From the NCBI GenBank assembly GCA_963662155.1, contig OY759261.1, positions 33,694,022 through 33,758,021 on the forward strand: 64,000 nucleotides of DNA. The letters are read 5' to 3'. Positions within the stretch are counted from its first letter, which is position 1; each line of letters starts with the position of its first letter. This DNA is from Lamellibrachia columna. Taxonomy: Eukaryota > Annelida > Polychaeta > Sabellida > Siboglinidae. The position numbers were made by a program, and so were the translations under genes. Of the stretch, positions 34,375 to 45,367 are shown piece after piece. A model generated the notes under the pieces. That model ran no database searches and was not told the DNA's origin. It worked only from the letters and a program-made list of their open reading frames with translations.

Positions 34375-35155
34375 CCTCCACTCCAGCATGCCTGTCCCTT
34401 CGATGACGGGACACCTGCCATGTAGGGACACTTTTGCTTGGATACAGAAGTGTCCGTTGAAGGCAGGTACTACTGTAGTTGTTTGTTGTTGTCTTGTACT
34501 CCTTACAGTCAGGTAGGGACACTTTTGCTTGGATACAGAAGTGTCCGTTGAAGGCAGGTACTACTGTAGTTGTTTGTTGTTGTCTTGTACTCCTTACAGT
34601 CAGGTAGGGACACTTTTGCTTGGATACAGAAGTGTCCGTTGAAGGCAGGTACTACTGTAGTTGTTTGTTGTTGTCTTGTACTCCTTACAGTCAGGTAGGG
34701 ACACTTTTGCTTGGATACAGAAGTGTCCGTTGAAGGCAGGTACTGCTGTAGTTGTTTGTTGTTGTCTTGTACTCCTTACAGTCAGGTAGGGACACTTTTG
34801 CTTGGATACAGAAGTGTCCGTTGAAGGCAGGTACTACTGTAGTTGTTTGTTGTTGTCTTGTACTCCTTACAGTCAGGTAGGGACACTTTTGCTTGGATAC
34901 AGAAGTGTCCGTTGAAGGCAGGTACTACTGTAGTTGTTTGTTGTTGTCTTGTACTCCTTACAGTCAGGTAGGGACACTTTTGCTTGGATACAGAAGTGTC
35001 CGTTGAAGGCAGGTACTACTGTAGTTGTTTGTTGTTGTCTTGTACTCCTTACAGTCAGGTAGGGACACTTTTGCTTGGATACAGAAGTGTCCGTTGAAGG
35101 CAGGTACTACTGTAGTTGTTTGTTGTAGTCTTGTACTCCTTACAGTCAGGTCTTG
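34375..35155. repeat. 91-bp array of hairpin-containing monomers
   Basis: Eight copies of gggacacttttgcttggata, cagaagtgtccgttgaaggc, aggtactactgtagttgttt, gttgttgtcttgtactcctt and acagtcaggta. Each contains the inverted pair ggacactt and aagtgtcc around a 14-bp loop. It is preceded at 34,392 by a gtccc-gggac hairpin. Copies are nearly identical (one tactgct variant), so expansion is recent. Confidence 0.96.
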
Positions 35156-35756
35156 AAGTGGCTGACTTCCAGCGTTCAGCCTGCAAAAACAGACAGCATA
35201 TATTCAGATACTTGAAAGACATCTGGTAAATATTATTCAGCAATCTTGTTTTGAGGTCATGACATGAGAATTATGACAATAATTTGTATTGACCGATTAT
35301 TTCCAAAACCGAAATTTAGATATGGGGTATGCACGAATTGGCCGTCACCCGAGTCAGCTACCAATTAAAATTATAGTGAACTTAGGGTTAGGTTAGGGTT
35401 AATTCATTCCGTTTATTTTTACCCCCACCCTACTATTGCGTTTTTGGATGGGGGCTAACTTAGGTGTAGTAAACAATAAAAAAGTAACGATTATTACATT
35501 ATAGAACTGTACAATTGTCGAAAAACGGCAAGAAGTGTAATACTTATAATTACTTGCCCTGTTACATATAAATTAAAGTTCTACATAATACTGTATAAAA
35601 CAGTACATTTTTCTCATGTGGCAAAACCTAGAGTACATCAGGCATGACTTTTATGACCATTCATGGCAGGCCAAACGTAAAAAAATTTTTTAAGTGACAA
35701 CCCTAAATCCAGTCATTTTTATACCTAAATACTTATGCATTAATTGCACAAATATT
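35156..35756. other. spacer with short telomere-like motif
   Basis: Contains ttagggttaggttagggtta at about 35,383-35,402, three imperfect units of the metazoan TTAGGG telomere repeat. It is too short to be more than a chance or repair-derived interstitial stretch. The rest is unassigned. Confidence 0.5.
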
Positions 35757-36366
35757 CAGTAAAATACTCTCAACCACTGACACTGGCTAATAGCACAAGT
35801 AAAATACTCTCAACCACTGGCACTAGCTAATAGCGCAAGTAAAATACTCTCAACCACTGACACTGGCTAATAGCACAAGTAAAATACTCTCAACCATTGA
35901 TACTGGCTAATAGCACATGAAAAATCTCTCAACCACTGACACTGGCTAATAGCACATGAAAAATCTCTCAACCACTGACACTGGCTAATAGCACATGAAA
36001 AATCTCTCAACCACTGACACTGGCTAATAGCACATGTAAAATACTCTCAACCACTGACACTGGCTAATAGCACATGTAAAATACTCTCAACCACTGACAC
36101 TGGCTAATAGCACATGAAAAATACTCTCAACCATTGATACTGGCTAATAGCACAAGTAAAATACTCTCAACCACTGACACTGGCTAATAGCACATGTAAA
36201 ATACTCTCAACCACTGACACTGGCTAATAGCACATGTAAAATACTCTCAATCATTGATACTGGCTAATAGCACAAGTAAAATACTCTCAACCACTGACAC
36301 TGGCTAATAGCACAAGTAAAATACTCTCAACCACTGACACTGGCTAATAGCACATGTAAAATACTA
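35757..36366. repeat. 40-bp tandem repeat, ~15 copies
   Basis: Unit aaaatactctcaaccactga plus cactggctaatagcacaagt. Variants include a shorter catgaaaaatctctc form in three adjacent copies, showing local spread of a deletion variant. Confidence 0.97.
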
Positions 36367-36617
36367 ATAATAGAAGAAGAGCCAACACATGGAGGTTTAT
36401 GAAAAAGTAACTTGAAACTGTATTTAAAAAATATAAATATGGACGTATTGTTTGAAGCATTAAGACTAGGTATGTGCATGCAAATTCATCTAATATGAAC
36501 AAATGTGATTACAATCACACTCAAAATCAAATGCGTGACACTAAAAGTAAAGCAATACAACAACAACAAAAATACAAGATATAGCACTCGGTATTACAAT
36601 TGATTTTGAAAGTAATA

Positions 36618-36774
36618 CAGTGGAGTCCCATTTATCCTGCCTTCGATAATCCGGATGTTCCGCTAACCGCACATTTTTGTGTGGGAACCATCTCGACACC
36701 ATGTTAATTGCTCCGTTAATCCGGTTATTCATGTTTCCGGCTCCGCACGCTTTTTTGGAGAACCAACCGGCCGG
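36618..36774. mobile_element. pogo/Tigger-like transposon end
   Basis: Starting after a TA at 36,616-36,617, cagtggagtcccatttatcc, then gataatccggatgttccgct and aaccgcac. This resembles the TIR and sub-terminal reiterations (ATAATCCGG) of pogo/Tigger-like elements that insert at TA. A second gttaatccggttat follows at 36,712. The right end is not recognisable; a 34-bp array occupies that place. Confidence 0.6.
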
Positions 36775-37047
36775 CTGTACAACACTGTATTCTGATTCAG
36801 ATAACCGGTCGTGTAACACTATTCTGATTCAGATAACCGGTCGTGTAACACTGCATTCTGATTCAGATAACCGGTCGTATAACATTGTATTCTGATTCAG
36901 ATAACTGGTCATGTAACACTGTATTCTGATTCAGATAACTGGTCATGTAACACTGTATTCTGATTCAGATAACCGGTCGTATGACACTGTATTCTGATTC
37001 AGATAACCGGTCGTATAACACTGTATTCTGATCCAGATAACCTTTTA
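36775..37047. repeat. 34-bp tandem repeat, eight copies
   Basis: Unit cgtgtaacactgtattctga plus ttcagataaccggt. Each copy contains aacactgta, the reverse complement of tacagtgtt, close to the tacagtgga start of the adjacent transposon end. The array may therefore have grown from the opposite TIR. That derivation is inference. Confidence 0.95.
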
Positions 37048-37161
37048 GATTATTGTTGGGGGACCAAGTACTGGAAACTTTTCAGTCTTTTCTCAAGTGA
37101 CATGAATTAGGTTAATAACAAGTCTGACAGAAAATAAAAATTGAAAGTGCACACATGAAAC

Positions 37162-37908
37162 CAGGGTTGTTTGATTTAAATCATGATTTAAATCACCCCA
37201 AAAAAATTATTGATTTTTTTAAAAATTTTATTAAATTTTTTTTCCCGATTGTTTTAAATCGCTGATTTATATGAATTTAACACAAATAATTGTTTACAAG
37301 CATCGAGATCAACAAAGTTTTGTATGTTTTTTAATACAAAAGCACAATGTGTGCATACTTGTGTTGTTGTATTGTCATCAGATAGCCTGATAGTCAAATA
37401 TTTTATGACATTGTATATGTTTGAGCTATTCCCTTTCTGAATGTAGTGAATCAAGAGGAAGTATCTTTTCAAGTCAGAAGCCCTGAGTTAAAGTCCACTT
37501 AGAGCTTGTGCTAGTTGTTACCAATTCAGTATGTTAACTCAAGTGAGACAGTCTTGGTGACAATTGTGTAATACTGTACCAGTTTGCAGTTTGGTAGGAG
37601 ACCCTTAGAGGACACAGGGCCCTGGACAGGTGCCAATCCACCCTTTAAGCAAATAATAATTAGCACTGCTACAGCCACAGACACACAGCATGCTTTCCTT
37701 TCCAAGACAGATTATGCAACTACAGGTGGTGAGGCCTGGTGGACATTGCCTAATGTCTTTATATAATAAAAAATCATGTACCCTCTGTTAAGACAAGTAC
37801 CCAAATCGATTTGAATAGAACATGTTTGAAAGAGTTTATAAATATAAACATCTATATAAATGTCTATTCCAGATAAAATAAAAAAATCATGATTTTTTTT
37901 CAACCCTG
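37162..37908. mobile_element. hAT-type MITE, copy 1 (747 bp, TSD CATGAAAC)
   Basis: TIRs cagggttgtttgatttaaat and, at the right end, the inverted form ending caaccctg. The element is flanked on both sides by catgaaac (37,154-37,161 and 37,909-37,916), a perfect 8-bp TSD as hAT transposases make. The interior is AT-rich with no transposase. It shares at least 200 bp (from aatcgctgatttatatgaat to tatgacattgt) with the 357-bp copy at 50.5 kb, and is the longer form. Confidence 0.93.
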
Positions 37909-38619
37909 CATGAAACTATTTAGGTATGAGCGAAGTAATGAAAAATGGAACAGTTGTGTAAAAATTAGGAGGTAATAATTTTTTTTCCTAAAATAATTTC
38001 TTTCCCATATAATGTTATAGTATGGGGTTGAAAGTGTACCAAGGTGATAAGTAGAAGATAACTTACTGCCTGGTTTTTATTATATAGGATGATAAAATAG
38101 ACCATTAAAATTTTTTGTGTCGCGTCTCGCACCTATAAATCTGTGTATCCTGCAAAAGTTTCCACAATGATAATTCTTTCTTTTATTTTTAGAGGTGTAT
38201 TATGATGACCAGTGGTGATAAGACAAAAATAGAAATGTTAGGTTTTCTATTGAAACTATCGAATGGTAGTGCTGACAGTGCAAAATTTTTGTCTTTTTTG
38301 AAAATCTAGTTGGAAAAGTTCAACTCAACATAATGTTTTTGGATAAATTAATTGTTTGGTTATGTCCTACACCTCACACCTAACTCAGCATACCTCTCAT
38401 GGGGCTCTTATTTTCATAGATTCCATTCTACAGGACAAAAACCCCTGTGTGACAGACGTGACATAAACGACAAGGTTAATCAAATTAATCTTTATTTTCA
38501 AACTGTCTCTATACTTGGTTGGGCTGTTGGTTTATACGATTCAAATTACTTTTTCAGAAAATATTATGAAGAAGATTACCTTGATTAACACAGTAATACC
38601 TGGACATTTGACTACATGT

Positions 38620-39856
38620 AAATTGGTATCGGTACCAATCTTTTCATGATGGCATTCAAAGCAGCTATCTTCCTTTCAACATTTGTGTGCTTGGGACAGG
38701 TGCACTGAATACGATCACTGAACCTTGAGATCCTCAAATTTGGCGGACGGAATTTCTTGAATGTTGTGAACTTGTAAGGGAAGGCTGGATTTTCATCTCA
38801 CAAGATTTTGTATGCATCTTCAACTGTCATGCTCAGAAGATACTTTGGCTTGTGTTGTTTGAAAGCAACTGACACTGTTTTCCCTGGTACAGCTCCGCTT
38901 ATGCCTTCTCTGAAGAAGAAATCCTAGATTCGATTCATCCATAGTGGGGAAACCCTGCCTTTTCTAAATTTGGCAGTCCCAGCTAGCATGCTAATATCCC
39001 TGTACACTTTACCTTTAGAAACAGCCAGTGTCTTAGCCATTTTTTGAGATTTTCTTGCATTTTCTTTTGATCCTGAGGGCATGATTTGATGATATTTTTC
39101 TGCCAACATCCCTGTCCATGACCATCCCTTTAAATTCTGGCATTAAACTATGTTTGGTTGATGCACGTGTTTTAACCATAATCCCACATTTCTTGTATGC
39201 TTTTCTAGAGGTAGGTGTAGGCAGAGAGGATAATAGACTGAAGTGCTTCTGCTCTGTGTGCTCTGTGTTGTGGCATCCTTTCAAGTAGTTTTCTACAGTA
39301 GTAATATCTGAGCTGCCTGCTCGTGGTATTCAGTGCTTGGGGATCTTCCTTTTCTTCAGCTGCATCTTCTGAAATTATCCCATCATCTCCATCACCAACA
39401 TTGTCTTCTTCTGCCATGCTTTGCTTTACCATCCCTTTTTCCCTAACATGATCTTTTTCCTTTAATCTATGATTTTTTGACTCGTCAATTCTTTTCTACT
39501 ACACTGTATAGGCCTTCATCTGCTTCTCATATTCTCTTCTTTCAGCAGGTGTCATCAGTTTCACTTGCTTCTTTACTCTTCTCGATATGACTGTCCTTCT
39601 CATCCATTCAGCTTTAATCTTTCAATACTTTTGCTGTCACAGTTTCTCAAATCCTTGATGTTTCCTCTTTTCCCTCTCTGTCATAGTTAGCCGCTTAGCA
39701 TCCCAGTTCTTTTGCTGTGGTGTGGCATCCTTCTTTCAAATTTCCTCAAGTTTTTCTGAATTCCCTTTTAACTTCTCTCTCTGTTTCCTTTGGCACTCTC
39801 TTGCCTTCAGCTTTTTCACTTCTACTGGATCATGATGATCCATTTTGCTGTAAAAA
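38620..39856 (-). pseudogene. charged coiled-coil protein of a multicopy, probably transposon-encoded family, copy 1
   Basis: Minus-strand frames read in order: MDHHDPVEVKKLKAREC and RKQREKLKGNSEKLEEI (39,850 onward); KKQVKLMTPAERREYEKQMK; an acidic MAEEDNVGDGDDG; RQLRYYYCRKLLERMPQHRA; LPTPTSRKAYKKCGIMVK; GKVYRDISMLAGTAKF; then, after stops, DFFFREGISGAVPGKTVSV, YLLSMTVEDAYKIL, FPYKFTTFKKFRPPNLR and CTCPKHTNVERKIAALNAI. The Lys/Arg-rich N terminus, the DFF-x-PGK block and the FxxLRP-C-C-H block resemble a repetitive uncharacterised family I recall from invertebrate genomes, thought to be mobile-element encoded. Several stops and shifts; dead. Its exact transposon class is unknown to me. Confidence 0.6.
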
Positions 39857-40654
39857 TAAAGTAATTTCAGATTTTTTTTTTTTTTGTGTTGGGTATTCAA
39901 ATATCTTTGCTACTTTGCATCATAATCATAAATGATAATTTTACAACAATGATATTCACTTCCTAATATCACCAGCTCAATCATAATATGATATCCAAAT
40001 TTTTTATTTAAAAAACTTCTTATCACTAGGCATTTCGCTTAAGTTTTAGGCAAGCCAAAAAATTTAACAACACATCAGGTTTTCTTTTTGAAAACAAAAA
40101 CATTGTATTGTTCGATACAAAGTTACATTTATCTAAATGGAACTGATGGCACTTCTCCTTTGAGCCAAATTAATAATAGGGGATGGTATCATGACACTTC
40201 AAAAGCAGTCCAAAATGTGTTCATTTAGAACTTCTAATACCAAAAACAGATGCATATAATTATGTTATACACATGGTGTGGGCAGCAAAATCAGATGTAC
40301 TCATTTAGCTGGTTGAGGGAGCTAATATTCTGTTCATGCTTCTCCACAAACAATGCCAGGCAAAATAGACAGATTTCTTTCATTTGTATGAATTTACTTG
40401 ATAATCATATGTAATACCTGTGACTTTTTGAACAATTTACACCCTTAGAGCAGATGATTTCAGTACAGACACCCGAAAGGCTTGAGCCAACATGTGCAAA
40501 GAAAATGGTGAAAATCTATGCTTAGAACTGCTTCCTCAACTGATTTAGCCTATCTCAAATCCAGTTCATTGGTGTCCAAATGTATAGTGTGTGAATAGTT
40601 TATGTAACATAACAATTTATTTCAGTTAGATCTGGTAAGGATCAAAATAATGGA
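39857..40654. other. unassigned AT-rich spacer
   Basis: No supported feature. Confidence 0.45.
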
Positions 40655-40656
40655 TA

Positions 40657-41591
40657 CTCTTGAGTGCCAAATAAACGTCCCTATATGCGTATTTATTTGA
40701 TGAAAAATGCCACCCTATACGCACCTTATTTGGCACTATACTATTATTAAATTTTTATGTTTGTGCCAGCCTATATTCTCTGATAATTGTGGCAAATTAT
40801 GCAGGGTACAATTTTTAGGAGAGCAATCATTCTCACTCCCTATTGCTAGCGCTAATCAATCATCCACCGCTTGCGATAAAAATTACTTGCTCCCAATTGG
40901 AGCTGCATGTGGCTCCCTCTGACGGCTAAGTTATCATCCTTTCGAACGACAGTCATGAATTTAGCGGGATCCCGTGCTTCTGAGGATCGTAGATTTTGAT
41001 CCCGAAGCGTTAGACCGTTAAATTTCCATGATTAGATGAATCGGTCAGAATCCTTAGCTCTCTGGAGCTCGATATGGTATATTATTAGTTAAAACGCCAT
41101 TATCACCGCGTAAACCGATCGTACATGAACGCCGTGCGCAGCGCCTCAAACCGGTTATACCCGGCTGGCGGCGGTTTCCTCTGGCCCTGAAACGGGCTTG
41201 CAATTCAATAAAACTGTAATTTCAAAAACGGAAAATTCCCCGGTTTTCCGCAGATATAAAATGCGGTTACTATATCTGCTGTGACGCGAATACGCACAAA
41301 GTTTATGCATATTCAGCAGAAAAAAATACACGGTAATCCGCGTAGTTTTCTAGGGACGCCTTGGCTTCACGTCAAGTAAAAAAAATTGCTTCGGTGCTAA
41401 AAAAGACAAATATACTAGTGACTTTTTTGCACTGTACTATTTGTTCTGAACAATTTGCCCCCCTATACTGTTATTCGGCGCTATACTATTATTAAATTTG
41501 ACCGATTTGCCAACCTATACTTTTATTTGGCCTATACTTTTATTTGGCCTATACGTTTATTTGGCCTATACGTTTATTTGGCACTCAAGAG
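40657..41591. mobile_element. 935-bp non-autonomous TA-flanked DNA element, copy A
   Basis: Left end ctcttgagtgccaaataaac and right end the exact inverted match ending ggcactcaagag, each bordered by TA (TSD-like, 40,655-40,656 and 41,592-41,593). Sub-terminal reiterations of a cctata-ttatttggc motif lie at both ends. The interior has two unusual GC-rich blocks (around 40,970-41,170) but no transposase. It is collinear, in reverse orientation, with a truncated copy at 53.73 kb. TA target use is compatible with Tc1/mariner-like mobilisation, which is an inference. Confidence 0.85.
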
Positions 41592-41593
41592 TA

Positions 41594-43589
41594 TCCAAAA
41601 TGCTAAACACTGTGTTGGTCAATGCTGATCATGGGCGTGATATCCATCATCTCCTCAATCACATGACAAAGTTAAACAATTTCAATTGAGGAAGCGCCTT
41701 TAAGATATCTAAATATTTGGGGTTTGTCTTTTGTTTTAAATTGGTAATTACCATAATCTGTAGTACCATCTGCACGATAAAGTAACATTAACAAAACAGC
41801 TATACACTACAGCCAACTATGAGTAGATTGCCAGCCAATTGTTGGCAAAATGATGATGTTTGGGACAATACAATAGTGGAAATTTTACAAAAGTAGGCAT
41901 CTGTTAGTATCATGTAATATTACATGGCTCATGTAGTTTTACTTTTAGTGTAATTTCAACCAAGAAACAGATGGTTTATATTTAGTTTACTCAGGTGACA
42001 TCATCGTGCTCAAAAAGCATCTCATCTGCAACAATCCAATCTTACCATTTGAAAGTATACTGGCCTAGTAACTGTTATTCTAATTTAGAATTTTTCATAT
42101 AAAAATATCTGGACATATGCCATTTATTGTATAGCTGCAAAAAAAATTATTTACTACAGCAAATTGAGCATTCTAGTACTTACGTCGCTTATGTCGCATC
42201 TATCACACTGTGACAGATGCGACATTTCGAGGGACGGAATTGAAAAATCCTTTGCTACTTCATAACACCAACTCACTGATTAATGATTTCGTATCTATGA
42301 ACTGCAAATGGTTCAAGCTGTGCATAGCATATTTTTTCATATTTTTCTCCCTCTTACTTTTCTGGGAAAATAGGGTGTGACAGACACGACATAAGGGGAC
42401 GGAATTTTTTTCAGTTTTCCACTAAAAAAATCTGTATGACTTACAGTGTTCAATTTCTTTTTTTGGAAATCAATTGAGGATGGATTGTAAGGCAGAAAAA
42501 AATGTTTTTAATGTTAATTTAGCCACTTACCTTTTTCTTAGATTTTCAGATCTTGATACAGCTACCGCCCAAAACTGCTGTCTCTTGAAAAACAATGCCA
42601 GGTTCCCACCACAATAACTCAGCAATGGGTGGGAGTATACAGTTAATTTTTTCACCTAAATATACCTTCGGGTATATATTCAACACAAAAAAATAAAAGG
42701 AGGCATCCATACCTTCGTGTAATTTTTATTTTTATACATGAAATGCCATCATCAAAAGTTTTTACATTTTTATGCAAAAATACCCCCATTTTTAGGCCCT
42801 CGTATAACTGTAGAAGAGGCAAATCTTGATGAAACTTACCAAAGTTGTCTGCTGAAAGATAAGACCATTTTTTATCCCTAACATAAATTAAAAGTGGAAT
42901 ATTAATCTAAACAACCAAACAGCAAAGCTCATTAGTTTAGAAAATCAAAGTGTTCCATTTTCCGTGACTTTGCTCGTATACATGTAGACTGTGACAGAAC
43001 AGTAAATTAAACTATGTTGACAATATATACCAGAGATACAATTTATTTTCCGAATTCAACTTAACATTGTATGTACTTCAATATTACTCCCGCTGACACT
43101 TAATGACCAGTTTTCACTTATTATAATGTTTGTTTGTTTTATTTAAAAAATTTGGATTCAGTACATGTTCTGGCTTTGTTTTCTGTGTAGTTCTCAAAGT
43201 AACTTTTTCTAACACCACTAAGTTGTACTAACTCAAAAACTGTGATCAAAGCAAGACAGGGGTGTGAACCTCTTCAAGAATGACCGTGTTATTGCTTTAA
43301 ATCACAGTCTGTTGACTAAACTACTAACGCTTTACAGGAAACTGGTATAACCAGGGCGCATCTGCCCTATTAAACTGGTGAACACATATAATACTGATTT
43401 TTTTGCTTAAATTATAAATCCAAATGAACGCTGTGACACTAGTTTAAGGGCACGCTTAACGGTTAATCTCTTTGACAGCTTCTTGACATATCCCAAGAAA
43501 ACTAAATTAAAAAAAATAAAAACTGCTGTGTGCATCTTAAGAGGGAATCTGTCAAGGAATTCATATATATACCATTCATAGTTCTATAA
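41594..43589. other. unassigned AT-rich region
   Basis: About 2 kb with no recognised gene. A gtgacaga-gcgacat-type motif recurs (about 42,213 and 42,376, also 38,448), followed by ggggacggaat at the second. It may mark an undescribed repeat family, but I cannot delimit it. Confidence 0.4.
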
Positions 43590-43666
43590 GTCTTGTGGTT
43601 CTTGAGTTAAGGCCAACAAGTTTGAAAATGAGTTTTCATATTTTGACATCTCAAGAACCACAAGAC
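43590..43666. repeat. 17-bp perfect inverted repeat (hairpin)
   Basis: gtcttgtggttcttgag at 43,590-43,606 and its exact reverse complement at 43,650-43,666, with a 43-bp loop. Palindromes of this sort are common as small foldback elements in marine invertebrate DNA. No coding content. Confidence 0.85.
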
Positions 43667-44124
43667 GTATTGAACTGAAAATGCAATATTTGAATTCTTT
43701 AGAATCTGTACAATAAGATTCATGCGTTATATTTCCAAGCATTCAATTTAAAAATCAACTAAAAGAAGGCTTGGATCAACTAGATCACGTTGTCTTATCA
43801 CCTCAACAAATCATCACAAATCACTTTGGATATATCACCTTGTTACTACGTCACAAAACTAAAACATTTCCTCATGGTTGAGACATTACTACTGGTGCCC
43901 AGCTGATGAATGTATCTTTACATTTACTCTTCCATGCAGGAGGTCCTGTCCACTAGCTGCTTCCTGACTAATAAACTAACACAAAAATGGATCAAAACAG
44001 TTGTGGATCGAAACTCTTACATTATGTTCCCTATATTTGAAATTGTAGCGATAATGCCCTATTCCAAGCGTGTTGGTTTCGCTTTGATCCCAGATTTTCT
44101 TAAAGCTTTCTGTTTCCTTGGCGA

Positions 44125-45150
44125 GGCATTGTGTGTTACATCCAGTGTTGTGGTTACATTATGTATTGCATCCAGTGTTGTGGTTACATTATTTATTACA
44201 TACAGTGTTGTGGTTACATTGTGAATTGCATACAGTGTTGTGGTTACATTGTGAATTGCATCCAGTGTTGTGGTTACATTGTGTATTACATCCAGTGTTG
44301 TGGTTACATTGTGTATTACATCCAGTGTTGTGGTTACATTGTGTATTACATCCAGTGTTGTGGTTACATTGTGTATTGCATCCAGTGTTGTGGTTACATT
44401 GTGTATTGCATCCAGTGTTGTGGTTACATTGTGTATTGCATCCAGTGTTGTGGTTACATTGTGTATTGCATCCAGTGTTGTGGTTACATTGTGTATTGCA
44501 TCCAGTGTTGTGGTTACATTGTGTATTGCATCCAGTGTTGTGGTTACATTGTGTATTGCATCCAGTGTTGTGGTTACATTGTGTATTGCATCCAGTGTTG
44601 TGGTTACATTGTGTATTGCATCCAGTGTTGTGGTTACATTGTGTATTGCATCCAGTGTTGTGGTTACATTGTGTATTGCATCCAGTGTTGTGGTTACATT
44701 GTGTATTGCATCCAGTGTTGTGGTTACATTGTGTATTGCATCCAGTGTTGTGGTTACATTGTGTATTGCATCAAGTGTTGTGGTTACATTGTGTATTGCA
44801 TCCAGTGTTGTGGTTACATTGTGTATTGCATCCAGTGTTGTGGTTACATTGTGTATTGCATCCAGTGTTGTGGTTACATTGTGTATTGCATCCAGTGTTG
44901 TGGTTACATTGTGTATTACATCCAGTGTTGTGGTTACATTGTGTATTACATCCAGTGTTGTGGTTACATTGTGTATTACATCCAGTATTGTGGTTACATT
45001 GTGTATTACATCCAGTGTTGTGGTTACATTGTGTATTGCATCCAGTGTTGTGGTTACATTGTGTATTACATCCAGTGTTGTGGTTACATTGTGTATTACA
45101 TCCAGTGTTGTGGTTACATTGTGTATTACATCCAGTGTTGTGGTCACATT
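44125..45150. repeat. 30-bp satellite, ~34 copies
   Basis: Unit gtgtattgcatccagtgttg plus tggttacatt, almost perfect in the centre, with gtgtattaca variants at both flanks and degenerate edge copies at left. Since 30 is a multiple of three and the unit lacks stops in four frames, several ORFs of 330-400 codons overlap. Only the minus frame (DAIHNVTTTL) is continuous with flanking protein-like sequence. Confidence 0.98.
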
Positions 45151-45182
45151 GTGGGCTCGTATCTTTGGAAAAGCCTTCCGGG

Positions 45183-45367
45183 CACGCTCAAGGGCCTTAG
45201 CTTTTACAATTGGTGATCGCATGTCTAGCACGCTCAAGGGCCTTGGCTTTTCCAATTGGTGATCGCATGTCTAGCACGCGCAAGGGCCTTGGCTTTTGCA
45301 ATTGGTGATCGCATGTCTAGCATGCTCAAGGGCCTTGGCTTTTAGAATTGGTGATCACATGTCTAGC
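45183..45367. repeat. 46-bp tandem repeat, four copies
   Basis: Unit cacgctcaagggccttggct, tttgcaattggtgatcgcat and gtctag. On the minus strand it encodes part of the charged protein (RSPIVKAKALERA). Because 46 is not a multiple of three, the duplications break the reading frame. Confidence 0.95.

Noticed and set aside
35383..35402. Interstitial telomere or chromosome fusion point
   Set aside because: Only about 20 bp of imperfect TTAGGG units, far too short to argue for a fusion.
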